Assembly (NCBI RefSeq): GCF_947503385.1
Contig: NZ_CANNDO010000003.1
Location: forward strand, 62,001 to 126,000
Length of the DNA: 64,000 bases
Direction of reading: 5' to 3'
Source of the DNA: an uncultured Tateyamaria sp.
GTDB lineage: Bacteria > Pseudomonadota > Alphaproteobacteria > Rhodobacterales > Rhodobacteraceae
The position numbers were made by a program, and so were the translations under genes. Shown piece by piece: positions 45,250-54,299 of the stretch. The notes beneath the pieces were generated by a model. That model was given only the letters and a program-made list of their open reading frames with translations. It ran no database searches and had not been told where the DNA came from. Each line of letters opens with the position of its first letter. Positions within the stretch are counted from its first letter, which is position 1.

Positions 45250-45967
45250 GCGGATCGTACCCCAATTCGCGCATCAGCGCGTCAGATCTTGTTTCGACAA
45301 CGTCCTCTAGATGCGCCAGAAACGCTTCACGTTCCATGCCCGGTTCGATAGCGGGCAAGAATTCCACCACAGCCAGACCCGGTGTCCGTCGCAGTCCCGT
45401 CCGCGGCCAAAGCACGCCCACATTGGTGGCCACCGGCACGCAAGGCTGGCCCAACTGCTCGTAGAGCACGGCGGTGCCAACCTTGTAAGGCGCTTTGACC
45501 CCCGGTGCGACGCGGGTCCCCTGACTGTAGATGATAAGCTGACCCGGATTGGCGCGCCCGGCCTCTACGTCCTCAACCATCTTGGCGATGGCGGCACCCC
45601 GCTTGCCACGATCCACCGGGACACATTCCAGCCGTTTGGCATACAGGCCGATGATCGGCGTCCACAGGATCGACCGTTTCATGATGAATTTGGCCGACGG
45701 CAGCGCGGTAAAGATCATCATGATATCAAGGAAGGATTGGTGTTTTGCGGCAATCAGCACCTCGCCCTGCGGCACCTCTCCGCGCACTTCGGCGCGGATG
45801 CCCACCCACCACCGCATCGTCCAGAACACATAGCGGCTGTAGCTTTTGCAGGCGGCGCGGGCGCCGTGGCGGCTGATGATGGCGTAAGGCGCAAAGACAA
45901 GGCCGATGACCAGCATCATGACGTAGATTTGTCCGACAAAGGTGGTCGAACGGATCAGTTGCAGCAT
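45236..45967 (-). CDS. plsC: 1-acyl-sn-glycerol-3-phosphate acyltransferase
   Basis: 243 residues. It acylates lysophosphatidic acid to phosphatidic acid. An N-terminal transmembrane segment (IYVMMLVIGLVFAPYAII) precedes the HX4D motif in AAKHQSFLDIMMIF, LECVPVDRGKRG, and IYSQGTRVAPG, which corresponds to the FPEGTR-like third block with Ser-Gln in place of Pro-Glu. The ATG at 45967 shares a base with the ftsX stop and follows GGAGG. It is thus coupled to ftsEX, linking phospholipid synthesis to the division operon. Confidence 0.88.
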   Translation of the reverse strand: MLQLIRSTTFVGQIYVMMLVIGLVFAPYAIISRHGARAACKSYSRYVFWTMRWWVGIRAEVRGEVPQGEVLIAAKHQSFLDIMMIFTALPSAKFIMKRSILWTPIIGLYAKRLECVPVDRGKRGAAIAKMVEDVEAGRANPGQLIIYSQGTRVAPGVKAPYKVGTAVLYEQLGQPCVPVATNVGVLWPRTGLRRTPGLAVVEFLPAIEPGMEREAFLAHLEDVVETRSDALMRELGYDPHGVH

Positions 45968-46872
45968 CAGGTCAACCCTCCGAGTGCGCGGCGCGCAGCG
46001 GTGTTGGTCGCCAGCAAGGCGACAAGACCGGCCACCAGCGGCACCATCAGCGGCACCAGCCAGCCCGCCCCACGAAACCCGATACCGGTCAAAAGGCCCG
46101 GCGCATCCGCGCTGCCTGTGGGCATCAGCCACACAGCAAGCAGCCCGACGATCACACCCACCGCCGACCCGGACAGGGCGCGCAGGGTAAACCGCCGGAC
46201 AAATGCGTTGGCGATATAGCTGTCAGTGGCCCCGACAAGGCGCAACACCGCAATAACCTGCGCATTTGCAGCCAGCGCCGCGTTCGCGGCGAGCGTCACC
46301 ATGGCAGCAACCGCAGCCACGATCAGCAGCGCCACCACCCAGCCCAAAACACGCAGCCGACTTGCCGCAGACACGAGCGGCGCGCGCCAGCGCCCGTGAT
46401 CATCAAGAACGGCACCCGGCACTTCGGCTGCCAGCCGCAGACTGAGGCCCGTGGGGTCAAATCCGCTTTCGGTCTTCGTCTCGATCAGGCGCGGCACGGG
46501 CAGCGTGTCAAGCGGCAGATCAGCCCCGAACCACGGGGCCAGAAGCGCCGCCTGTTCCGCATCCGTCAGCGCACGCGCCTCCGCCACACCCGGCGTGGTT
46601 TCAAGAACGGCCAAAGCCGCCGCGGTCTGTTCGGCGCGTTGGTCCGCCGGGGCGACAATACGCAGGGTCGCGGTGTGGGCAAGCTCTGCACCCCATCGTT
46701 CCGCCAGCCGTCCCGCCGCAAGCGACAGCGCCAGCGCAAAGACGGCCAAAAACGCCATTGCTCCGGCGGCAAACAGGGTCAGTTGTGCTGTGTACCCCGA
46801 TGGCGGCACCACCCTGTCGGCCTGCCGGTCACCCGCCAGCAACGCGCGCAACTGCGCAAGATCCAGCTTCAT
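45967..46872 (-). CDS. ftsX: Cell division protein FtsX (permease-like)
   Basis: 301 residues with four transmembrane helices (one near residues 30-55 and three after about 170). A large periplasmic loop between helices 1 and 2 is expected to bind an activator of peptidoglycan hydrolases. C-terminal VIAVLRLVGATDSYIANAFV and RRFTLRALSGSAVGVIVG are family features. It overlaps ftsE by four bases (ATGA at 46872-46869) and plsC by one. FtsEX couples ATP hydrolysis to wall-hydrolase activation at the septum. Confidence 0.9.
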   Translation of the reverse strand: MKLDLAQLRALLAGDRQADRVVPPSGYTAQLTLFAAGAMAFLAVFALALSLAAGRLAERWGAELAHTATLRIVAPADQRAEQTAAALAVLETTPGVAEARALTDAEQAALLAPWFGADLPLDTLPVPRLIETKTESGFDPTGLSLRLAAEVPGAVLDDHGRWRAPLVSAASRLRVLGWVVALLIVAAVAAMVTLAANAALAANAQVIAVLRLVGATDSYIANAFVRRFTLRALSGSAVGVIVGLLAVWLMPTGSADAPGLLTGIGFRGAGWLVPLMVPLVAGLVALLATNTAARRALGGLT

Positions 46873-47546
46873 AGATCCGCCCCCGCAAGTTGCACACGCC
46901 GGTTGGCAATGCGCAGAACGCGCGCCTGCACCTGCGCTTTGGCGGCGCGGATCAGGCTGAGGTCATGTGTCGCGATCAGCACCGTTTTTCCCATGCGGTT
47001 CAGTTCCACAAGCAGGGTCAGTAGGCGCTGTGACATGTCCCAATCCACGTTGCCCGTAGGCTCGTCCGCCAGCACCACCTCCGGTGACATGATGACAGCC
47101 CGCGCCAGCGCCGCGCGCTGGCGTTCGCCCCCCGACAACTCGGGCGGCAGAGCCGCGGCACGATCTTGCAAACCCACCCAGCCCATCAATTCGTTCAGAT
47201 CACTGCCCCCCGCTTCGGCGTGGCGTCCCGACACGGTCAGCGGCAGCGCGATATTGTCGGCCACCGGCAGATGGTCGAGGAATTGTACGTCCTGATGCAC
47301 CACACCGATCCGGCGGCGGATCAGCGCAACGTCGTCGCGATTGAGTCCCCGCACATCGGCCTCGAACAGGCGCACATGCCCTGCCGTCGGCAACAATGCG
47401 CCGTAACACAGCTTGAGCAACGTCGTCTTGCCCGCCCCTGACGGCCCGGTCAAAAAATGGAACGACCCCGGCGCCAATTTGACGGAGATATCCGACAAAA
47501 GCTCACCCCCGCCGTAGCTGTAGGCTACATTTTCCAGCTCGATCAC
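46869..47546 (-). CDS. ftsE: Cell division ATP-binding protein FtsE
   Basis: 225 residues from a GTG at 47546 (VIELENVAYSYG), preceded by GAGGGGACAGGC. Motifs are Walker A GPSGAGKT, the Q-loop region RRRIGVVHQDVQFL, the signature LSGGERQRAALARA and Walker B VVLADEPTGNVD with His in ATHDL. A longer in-frame ATG start would add unlike residues. The family is 220-230 residues, which supports this choice. It drives FtsX and is divergently oriented to the zinc-ribbon gene, with 143 bp between. Confidence 0.92.
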   Translation of the reverse strand: MIELENVAYSYGGGELLSDISVKLAPGSFHFLTGPSGAGKTTLLKLCYGALLPTAGHVRLFEADVRGLNRDDVALIRRRIGVVHQDVQFLDHLPVADNIALPLTVSGRHAEAGGSDLNELMGWVGLQDRAAALPPELSGGERQRAALARAVIMSPEVVLADEPTGNVDWDMSQRLLTLLVELNRMGKTVLIATHDLSLIRAAKAQVQARVLRIANRRVQLAGADL

Positions 47547-47689
47547 GCCTGTCCCCTCGTTCTTGCCCCTGTTGTGCCCCAGCATCAGGCGCGTTTCAAT
47601 CTGATTGCCTGCCGCGCGCTTGGGCAGTTCCCGCTTTTCTGCGCGCGCGTTGAGCCATATGGTTGCCAAAAAGAGGGTTGGGGCGAGCG

Positions 47690-48568
47690 ATGCGGTTAAT
47701 CTGTCCAAATTGCGATGCGCAATATGAGGTGGTCGACGACGTTATTCCGGCCGAAGGCCGTGATGTACAATGTTCCAATTGTGGCCAGACGTGGTTCCAG
47801 CATCATCCCGACCATGCGCCCGCCGAAGAGGCCCCTGCCGACCTGCCCCCCGACCTTGCCGATCCTGAGGACGATCCAGTCGAGGACGAGGAACGGACAG
47901 ACGCCGTGCCACCCCCACCCCCTGCGCCAGCGCCCGATTTGGACCCCGAGCCGGAACCGGCTCCCCCGCCGCCACCCGCACCCGAGCCGCAACAGCGCAT
48001 CATTGACCCCGACGTCGCAGGCATTCTGCGCGAAGAGGCCGAGCGCGAAGCGCAGGCGCGCGCCGGTGCCGGGATTGAGACGCAGCCCGATCTGGGCCTT
48101 GATTCCGCCGAAAGCGAGGGCGACCGGCGTGCCCGCCAAGCGCGTGAGCGTATGGCCCGGCTGCGCGGTGAAACACCGCCCGTGGATCCGGTCGAGGCCA
48201 CAGAAGCGGTGGCAACCGCCGCCGCCGTTGGATCGCGACGCGAGTTGCTGCCCGATATCGAAGAGATCAATTCAACACTGCGCTCCTCGGGCGAGCGCGA
48301 GCAGCGCATGGCCGAACCCAGCCCAGACACCGCCGAACAGACGCCGAAACGCGGCGGGTTCCGGCGCGGGTTTTTGCTGATGGTTTTTGTCGCTGCGTTT
48401 CTCGCCGCGCTTTACATCTTTGCGCCGCAGATCGCGCAGGCAGTGCCGCAGGCTGACCCGTATCTAAGCGCTTATGTGGCGCAAGTGGATGTTGCGCGGT
48501 CATGGCTAGACGGGCAGGTACAGCAACTCCTGTTGATGCTGGACGCCGCCGCGATCCAAAGCGAATGA
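47690..48568 (+). CDS. MJ0042-type zinc-ribbon membrane protein
   Basis: 292 residues. The N-terminal zinc ribbon has CPNCDAQYEV and CSNCGQTWFQ (two CxxC pairs, residues 4-40). An acidic, proline-rich linker (about 50-110) leads to a helical region and a single transmembrane segment (GFLLMVFVAAFLAALYIFAP, about residues 225-245), with the remaining C-terminus beyond it. The Zn ribbon would be cytoplasmic. MJ0042 proteins of this size are common in alphaproteobacteria and of unknown function. The ATG at 47690 lies downstream of GGGGCGAGCG. Confidence 0.85.
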   Translation: MRLICPNCDAQYEVVDDVIPAEGRDVQCSNCGQTWFQHHPDHAPAEEAPADLPPDLADPEDDPVEDEERTDAVPPPPPAPAPDLDPEPEPAPPPPPAPEPQQRIIDPDVAGILREEAEREAQARAGAGIETQPDLGLDSAESEGDRRARQARERMARLRGETPPVDPVEATEAVATAAAVGSRRELLPDIEEINSTLRSSGEREQRMAEPSPDTAEQTPKRGGFRRGFLLMVFVAAFLAALYIFAPQIAQAVPQADPYLSAYVAQVDVARSWLDGQVQQLLLMLDAAAIQSE

Positions 48569-48582
48569 CGCTGTCCTAGTAC

Positions 48583-51201
48583 CTAGAACCGGTCAAGCAG
48601 CCGTTTGAGGTAGTCCAGTTCCTGATCCGGCCGCTCCCCTTCACCTGCGCGGCGACGGATTTCGTCCAGCAGATCACGCGCCCGGCGATAGACATCCTCG
48701 CCCTGAAGCAGGCTTTCCTCGGTTCCGGTGCTGCCATTTGACCCCGGCTCGCGGCCCAGAGGATCCTGCGCTTCGGCGCGGCGGTCGGCTTCGCTGGTGC
48801 CTTGCCCTTGCTCGCCATTTTGCGCTTGTTGCTGCATTTGCTCACCCAGCGCGCGCATCCCTTCGCGAAGGGCTTCCATCGCCTGGCTCTGATTGTCGAT
48901 GGCTTCAGCATAGTCCTGATTGCGCAGCGCCTCTTCGGCCCCGTCCATCGCGCGACCCGCCCGGTCCAGCGCATCGCGGGCGGCGTCGCCTTCGGGCGTG
49001 CCCGCACCGGGCAAGCTGCCCTGCTGGCGGCGCAGTTCGTCGCGCAGCGCCTGCTGGCGGTCGGCCAGCGCGCCGTCGCCGCCCCCCTCGCCTTCGGCCT
49101 GTTCCTGACCTTCGCTGCCGCCCTGCTGGCCGTCATCCTGTTCGCCCTGGCCTTGCTGGCCGCCCTGCTGGCTGTGTTCCTGTCCCTGACCCTGACCGCC
49201 GCTGCGGCCCTGATTGTTTTGGTTTTCACCGGCTTGGGCGTTCGGGTTGAACTGCTCTTGCAGATCGCGGAATGCCTCATCGCTGAGGCCTTGCTGTTCG
49301 CGCAGCGTCTCTGCAAGGCCTTCCATCGCCTGCTCACCCGGACTTTGCTGGCCCTCGCCGCCTTCGCCCTGGGTGACACGCATGTTTTCAAGCATTTCCT
49401 GAAGTTCACGCAGCGCTTGTTCAGCCTCGGCCATGCGGCCCTGCTCCATCAGTTCCTGAATGCGGTCCATCATGCGTTGCAGATCGTCTTGGTTCATCTG
49501 CATGGTTTCGGAGTTGCTGGGGCCGCGGTTTTCTTCGTTGGCCTCATCGTCCAGCTGCGCCTGTCGGGACAGTTGGCGCATATAATCGTCGGTGGCGCGG
49601 CGCAGTTCGCGCATCAATTCTTCGATCTCGGATTGGCTTGCGCCGTCGCGCATCGCCTGTTCCAGCCGTTCGCGGGCACGGCGCAGTCGTTCCAACGCGC
49701 TGGACAGGTCGCCTTCCTCGATGCCGAGGGCAAGATCCCAGAGGTCGCGGGCCACGTCCTCTTGCTGTTCGTCCGTCAGCCCGTAACGGGCAAGCGTTTC
49801 CAGTTTGGTGATGGCGCGGCGCAGGCGCAACTGGTCGACTTCCTTGCGAAAGACATCGTCGGGCATGAAGGCCACGGCGCGCAGCATCTGCGCCACCCGT
49901 GGCGCATTGTCCCGCGCCCACAGCAGGTCGCGGCGCTGTTCGATGATCGCGGCCGCCAGCGGATCGAAAAAGCGGCGGCCCGGCAAGACAAAGGTCTGTG
50001 GTTCGCTTTCGCCCTGCTGTTCGGCAGCATCCAGCACACTGAGCGTCATAGCCACAGGCAGGTTGGCCCACGGATGCTCGGAGAAGTCGTCGATCAGGCT
50101 TTCTTCGAACGCGGTGCGGTCGCCTGCAATGGGCATGGGCAGGGCCACGGTCAGTTCGGGACGCGGATCAGGCGCGATGGTCAGACCATGGCGGCGGTCT
50201 ACCGCCGACAGATCAAGCGCAAAGCGCGCCTCGCCCGCCTCGACGCCGTAATCATCAATGCCCTGAAACGGCAGCGTCATTTCGCCCAGTGCAGACGCAT
50301 CAGGGGCGCTCAAGATGCTGACCTGTGGCGCGGCATCCGGGATGACAGCCACGTCCCATGTGCGGCCACCGGGGCCGTTTATGGCGATCTCACCTGACTG
50401 GACGACCGTAAAATCCTGTTCCGGGGCGGAGGCCGGGGGCACCTCTCCGGTGCGGCCCGACACCGTTTCGGCAACAGTCAGCGCGCCCACCTCGCCATAG
50501 ATGCGCAAGGTGATCAGACTGCCCACGGGCACCGCCAGCGGGCCTTCGGCAATGTCATTAAGGTAGATGGTGGGACGGCCTGTGTAGCGGGGGCTTTCGG
50601 CCCAGCCTTCCCAAACCGGACCAGAGGCAAGGCCACCGCCCGCGCCAGGTGCCATTTCTGCCACAGAACCCACGCGCCAGATCGAGCCAAAGATCAATGC
50701 CACGCCAAAGACCAGCGCCGCCAGATAGCGCAGCGCATATGGGTCGCGGCGCGACACGCGCAGATCGCCGCCCACCGCCTTGGCCTGTGCCGCGCGCTCC
50801 AGCATTCGGGCCTTGTGCGCCTTCCAGACGGCGAGTGAGGCGGGATCGGTATCGCCGGTGGCTTGGGTGTCGATGAGCGCCCGCAGCGGGCGTCCCGGCA
50901 TGGTTTCATCCAGTCGCACCATCGCTTCGGCACGGCTGGGCAGGCGGAAGATCCGCAGGCCGTAGACCAAGGCGGCGGTCGCGCCGGCCACAGCCAAGAC
51001 GGCAAAGCCCCAGACCAGTTCAACACCCACAAGGTCCTGCAGGCCCAGCATCAGCACGCCCAGCACCGCCAGCACGACGGCGATCAAAGGCCATAGCGCG
51101 AGGGTCAGCCGTTCACTGAGCAGCCCGGCCCATGTCAGGTTCAGCGCAAGGCGCGCCCCTTTGAGACGGTCACGCAGATCGGTCTGGGTCTGATCGGCCA
51201 T
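48583..51201 (-). CDS. TIGR02302 (DUF4175) family membrane protein
   Basis: 872 residues. Two hydrophobic segments occur near residues 35-90, then a third near 160 (LAALVFGVALIFGSIW). A periplasmic-type middle follows, and a striking C-terminal low-complexity region rich in Gln, Glu and Gly, with repeated QGQGE and QQG runs (about residues 620-810), closes the protein. The whole matches the alphaproteobacterial family TIGR02302. The function is unknown. It is 34 bp downstream of lysA on the same strand. The large antisense ORF opposite its C-terminal part is a codon-bias artefact. Confidence 0.88.
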   Translation of the reverse strand: MADQTQTDLRDRLKGARLALNLTWAGLLSERLTLALWPLIAVVLAVLGVLMLGLQDLVGVELVWGFAVLAVAGATAALVYGLRIFRLPSRAEAMVRLDETMPGRPLRALIDTQATGDTDPASLAVWKAHKARMLERAAQAKAVGGDLRVSRRDPYALRYLAALVFGVALIFGSIWRVGSVAEMAPGAGGGLASGPVWEGWAESPRYTGRPTIYLNDIAEGPLAVPVGSLITLRIYGEVGALTVAETVSGRTGEVPPASAPEQDFTVVQSGEIAINGPGGRTWDVAVIPDAAPQVSILSAPDASALGEMTLPFQGIDDYGVEAGEARFALDLSAVDRRHGLTIAPDPRPELTVALPMPIAGDRTAFEESLIDDFSEHPWANLPVAMTLSVLDAAEQQGESEPQTFVLPGRRFFDPLAAAIIEQRRDLLWARDNAPRVAQMLRAVAFMPDDVFRKEVDQLRLRRAITKLETLARYGLTDEQQEDVARDLWDLALGIEEGDLSSALERLRRARERLEQAMRDGASQSEIEELMRELRRATDDYMRQLSRQAQLDDEANEENRGPSNSETMQMNQDDLQRMMDRIQELMEQGRMAEAEQALRELQEMLENMRVTQGEGGEGQQSPGEQAMEGLAETLREQQGLSDEAFRDLQEQFNPNAQAGENQNNQGRSGGQGQGQEHSQQGGQQGQGEQDDGQQGGSEGQEQAEGEGGGDGALADRQQALRDELRRQQGSLPGAGTPEGDAARDALDRAGRAMDGAEEALRNQDYAEAIDNQSQAMEALREGMRALGEQMQQQAQNGEQGQGTSEADRRAEAQDPLGREPGSNGSTGTEESLLQGEDVYRRARDLLDEIRRRAGEGERPDQELDYLKRLLDRF

Positions 51202-51235
51202 ATGGGTCCTCGCAGGGCGCGGCGCACCATAGCGC

Positions 51236-52501
51236 CTACAGCCATTCGGGGATGGTATCTCGATTTATGATTTCGTCAAAGGTCGGGCGTGGGCGGATCA
51301 CTGCGTATTGATCACCTTTCACCAGAACTTCCGGAATTAGGGGCCGCGTGTTGTATTCGCTGCTCATTACCGCGCCATATGCCCCGGCAGACCGGAACGC
51401 GACAAGCTCGCCAGCAGCCACAGGCGGCATCATGCGCTGTTTGGCAAAGGTATCACCCGATTCGCAAACTGGTCCCACAATGTCGAAAGGGGCCTGTTCG
51501 GTGCCGGGTGCCGGTTCGGTAACGGGAATGATATCGTGATAGGCTTCGTACATGGCGGGACGGATCAGATCGTTCATCGCACCGTCAAGGATCAGAAAAT
51601 CCCGCCCCTCGCCCGATTTGACGTAGATGACACCGCTGACCATCAGCCCGGCGTTGCCTGCGATCAGGCGGCCCGGTTCAATCTCGATCTCGCAGCCCAG
51701 ATGCCCCACGGTGCGCTGGATCAGCGCGCCAAACTCCATCGGCAGCGGCGGGGCTTCGTTCGAGCGGGTGTAGGGAATGCCAAGGCCACCCCCCAGATCA
51801 AGGCGGCGAATGTCGTGCCCGTCGGCGCGCAACTGTTCAGTGAGTTCCGCCACCTTTAGATACGCCTGCTCAAACGGGCCCAGTTCGGTCAACTGGCTGC
51901 CGATATGGACGTCGATGCCGATAACGTCGAGATGCTCCATCGCGGCGGCCATCGCATATACTTCACGGGCGCGGGCGATGGGGATGCCAAATTTGTTCTC
52001 GGACTTGCCCGTTGCGATCTTGGCATGGGTTTTGGCATCCACATCCGGGTTGACACGGATGGTGATGGGCGCGGTCACGCCAACCTCGCCCGCGACACGG
52101 TTCAGCACAACCATTTCGGGTTCGGATTCGACGTTGAATTGGCGGATGCCGCCGGTCAGGGCCATGTGGATCTCTTCGGCGGTTTTGCCGACGCCGGAAA
52201 ACACGATGCGGTCTCCGGGCACCCCTGCGGCCTTGGCGCGGAGGTATTCACCGCCCGACACCACGTCCATGCCCGCCCCCGCCTGCGCCAGCGTCTTGAG
52301 GATCGCTTGGTTGGAGGCCGCTTTCATCGCGTAGCACACGAGGTGATCGGTCCAGTTCAGCGCCTCGTCGAACAGGGTGAAGTGGCGCAGCAGCGTCGCG
52401 GTCGAGTAAACATAGAACGGCGTGCCAACCGCTGCCGCGATCTCAGGCAGTGGGACATCTTCGGCGTGCAACACGCCGTTTTGGTACAGAAAATGATCCA
52501 T
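51236..52501 (-). CDS. lysA: Diaminopimelate decarboxylase
   Basis: 421 residues, PLP-dependent type III decarboxylase making lysine from meso-diaminopimelate. The PLP lysine lies in LVCYAMKAASNQAILKTL. Also visible are the glycine-rich phosphate loop RRLDLGGGLGIPY, HIGSQLTELGPF, and the active-site Cys in GPVCESGDTFA. It follows the ATP-grasp gene by 39 bp and precedes the TIGR02302 gene on the same strand. Confidence 0.96.
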   Translation of the reverse strand: MDHFLYQNGVLHAEDVPLPEIAAAVGTPFYVYSTATLLRHFTLFDEALNWTDHLVCYAMKAASNQAILKTLAQAGAGMDVVSGGEYLRAKAAGVPGDRIVFSGVGKTAEEIHMALTGGIRQFNVESEPEMVVLNRVAGEVGVTAPITIRVNPDVDAKTHAKIATGKSENKFGIPIARAREVYAMAAAMEHLDVIGIDVHIGSQLTELGPFEQAYLKVAELTEQLRADGHDIRRLDLGGGLGIPYTRSNEAPPLPMEFGALIQRTVGHLGCEIEIEPGRLIAGNAGLMVSGVIYVKSGEGRDFLILDGAMNDLIRPAMYEAYHDIIPVTEPAPGTEQAPFDIVGPVCESGDTFAKQRMMPPVAAGELVAFRSAGAYGAVMSSEYNTRPLIPEVLVKGDQYAVIRPRPTFDEIINRDTIPEWL

Positions 52502-52540
52502 GGCCCGCGCATACCCGCGCGAAGGCCCGGGATCAATTGG

Positions 52541-53707
52541 TCACTTGCTCTTGAGCCGTGCAAGCTGTTTGGCCTGACGGTCAGCCACACGGTCCCACAG
52601 GGGTGCAAGGTCGGGCGACAATAGCCCCCGCCCGGCACCGATCTGATAGAGATTGTGCGACGGATTATCGTTGCATTCCAGAACCTTGGGTCCATCAGCT
52701 GTCACGGCGATGTCAAAGCCACAGATGCCGAATTCAGGGAACACCGCGTGAGCGTCGCAAGCGATGCGCAGCGTGTCGTCCCAATGCGGTATCGTGCGGC
52801 TCACGATGGGCGCGCCGGATACGGGGTGCTGCGGCATGTCCTGTTGCGCCAGACCGGTGCCCATAACGCAGCGCGTCACAGCGCCCGTCTCAAGGTCCAG
52901 ATGCGCCAGCAAGCTGCCCGCCTGCCAGAAATTGTCGGACATGGCCCGCGGTGCGGGCAGTTTCCAGACCGCATAGGCCGGGGTTGGCCCGTCACCGTCA
53001 TTGATGGTCACCACGCGCACGCAGCCAATGGCCGGGCCAGCGATGTGCGCCATGTCGGGATGCGGATCAAGCGCGCTTTGCAGAATGAATCCGCCGGGAT
53101 AGCGGCGCATGATCTCTTCTGCGAATTCCATCACCGGTCGCGTGTCGCCATTGGCGATGTGCAACACACCGCCCGCGCACCCTGTCAGGCGCACAGACCC
53201 CTCGGACAGCGACCCGTGATGCGGTTTACCAAACAGCGGATAGCGTGCCCCGTCTTCGAGAAACGCCGCAAGGGTGGCCGCATCACGCAACACGCGCATC
53301 TGGCCTGCGCACCGGTGCGTGCTGACAAGGGCCTGGGTCCGGGCGGTTGCGATGCCCAGTTGTTCCAGCAATTGGGTATACAGCAGCTTATTGCCCACAA
53401 AGGCCCGTGTCGGCACCGCTGCGGGCGGGTTCATACGGGCGTTGATCGCATTGATACCCTTTTGCCCAACAAAAGCACGTTTGGCCGCGCGTGGCATGTC
53501 AGGATCAAACAGCCCAAGACTGTAATACTCGTTCGAGCCTAGCTTTTGGGCGCCGCCCCGCATCGACCAACTTTCGCGCAGCTGGCGCAACGGGCTGACC
53601 CCGTATTGTTTCGCCACCTGCACGATCACCGGTGTGTTTGCCGATGTGGCCGCCTCTGGCCCGTCCAACAATGCGCCTTTTGGCGCGTCCATGCTCGTAT
53701 CGGTCAT
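52541..53707 (-). CDS. Sugar-transfer-associated ATP-grasp protein
   Basis: 388 residues. This fits the ATP-grasp family associated with sugar transfer and surface polysaccharide loci. YPLFGKPHHGSLSEGSVRL is the central ATP-binding strand-loop, and CGFDIAVTADGPKVLECNDN is the metal-binding C-terminal block. The acceptor is unknown; it may ligate an amino acid or acyl group to a sugar. It lies 39 bp upstream of lysA, in an otherwise amino-acid operon, making it one more glycan-type gene beside core metabolism. Confidence 0.75.
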   Translation of the reverse strand: MTDTSMDAPKGALLDGPEAATSANTPVIVQVAKQYGVSPLRQLRESWSMRGGAQKLGSNEYYSLGLFDPDMPRAAKRAFVGQKGINAINARMNPPAAVPTRAFVGNKLLYTQLLEQLGIATARTQALVSTHRCAGQMRVLRDAATLAAFLEDGARYPLFGKPHHGSLSEGSVRLTGCAGGVLHIANGDTRPVMEFAEEIMRRYPGGFILQSALDPHPDMAHIAGPAIGCVRVVTINDGDGPTPAYAVWKLPAPRAMSDNFWQAGSLLAHLDLETGAVTRCVMGTGLAQQDMPQHPVSGAPIVSRTIPHWDDTLRIACDAHAVFPEFGICGFDIAVTADGPKVLECNDNPSHNLYQIGAGRGLLSPDLAPLWDRVADRQAKQLARLKSK

Positions 53708-53800
53708 TGCCTGTCGCCTTGCCTGTCTTCACGTTGGGATCAGCGTAAGTGGCGATTTTGGCAACAATGGGGCGTGATTGTTTCCGTTTTTCGGAAAAAT

Positions 53801-54118
53801 CTAAGTCACCGGCCGCGAGCGCAGGAACAGATAGAGCGGCAAGCCGCAACTGACGCCAATACAGAACGTGGCGGGGATCGCCACAAGGGCAAGCCAGTTC
53901 CGCCGCGTGGCCACCTCGGCGATGATCCAGACCGTAAGGGCGACAGCGGCGACGGTCAGATCCCAAACCAGCCCGCTGGTGGCATCGTTCACATGCCACG
54001 CATCAACCATGGCCGACAGGCTGTATCCATTTTCGTTGAACCACCGGATGAAATAAAACATCGGGTGGATGGAGCCCCATATGGCAAGGCCCAGATAGAG
54101 TGCGCGCAGCGGGCTCAT
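53801..54118 (-). CDS. DUF2834-like small membrane protein
   Basis: 105 residues with three transmembrane helices (about residues 5-25, 50-68 and 78-98). The first loop has FYFIRWFNENGYSLSAMVDA, and the middle NDATSGLVWDLTVAAVALTV is characteristic of the DUF2834 family. The start at 54118 has GAGG only three bases upstream, so it is provisional. It lies 4 bp downstream of the small lipoprotein gene and 93 bp upstream of the ATP-grasp gene. Confidence 0.75.
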   Translation of the reverse strand: MSPLRALYLGLAIWGSIHPMFYFIRWFNENGYSLSAMVDAWHVNDATSGLVWDLTVAAVALTVWIIAEVATRRNWLALVAIPATFCIGVSCGLPLYLFLRSRPVT

Positions 54119-54122
54119 ATCC

Positions 54123-54299
54123 TCAGAACAGACTGACGCCGATACGCAGCGGCCCGCTGCTGACACCGATGGTGCCACCGGCGTGGACGCCACCAGACCC
54201 GATGCCAATACCGATGCTGGCGTCGGGCTGCACAGGTTCGCCATCCGCGCCACATGCAGCCAGCGCCAAGAACGACAGGAGGGCAACAGCTCGGATCAT
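54123..54299 (-). CDS. 58-residue glycine-rich lipoprotein coupled to argH
   Basis: Translation of 54299-54123 gives [16 protein letters not shown], a signal with a LAAC lipobox, then a short mature peptide rich in Gly, Ile and Ser ([11 protein letters not shown] and [11 protein letters not shown]). It ends LRIGVSLF. Its ATG overlaps the argH stop (ATGA at 54299-54296), so translation is coupled. The alternating Gly/hydrophobic mature part could form a beta-hairpin. No homologue was recognised. Confidence 0.65.
   Translation of the reverse strand: MIRAVALLSFLALAACGADGEPVQPDASIGIGIGSGGVHAGGTIGVSSGPLRIGVSLF

Noticed and set aside
48802-50397. A 531-codon open frame opposite the TIGR02302 gene, with apparent hydrophobic segments
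   Set aside because: The hydrophobicity comes from the complement of Gln/Glu-rich codons in the low-complexity region; the minus-strand protein matches a known family.
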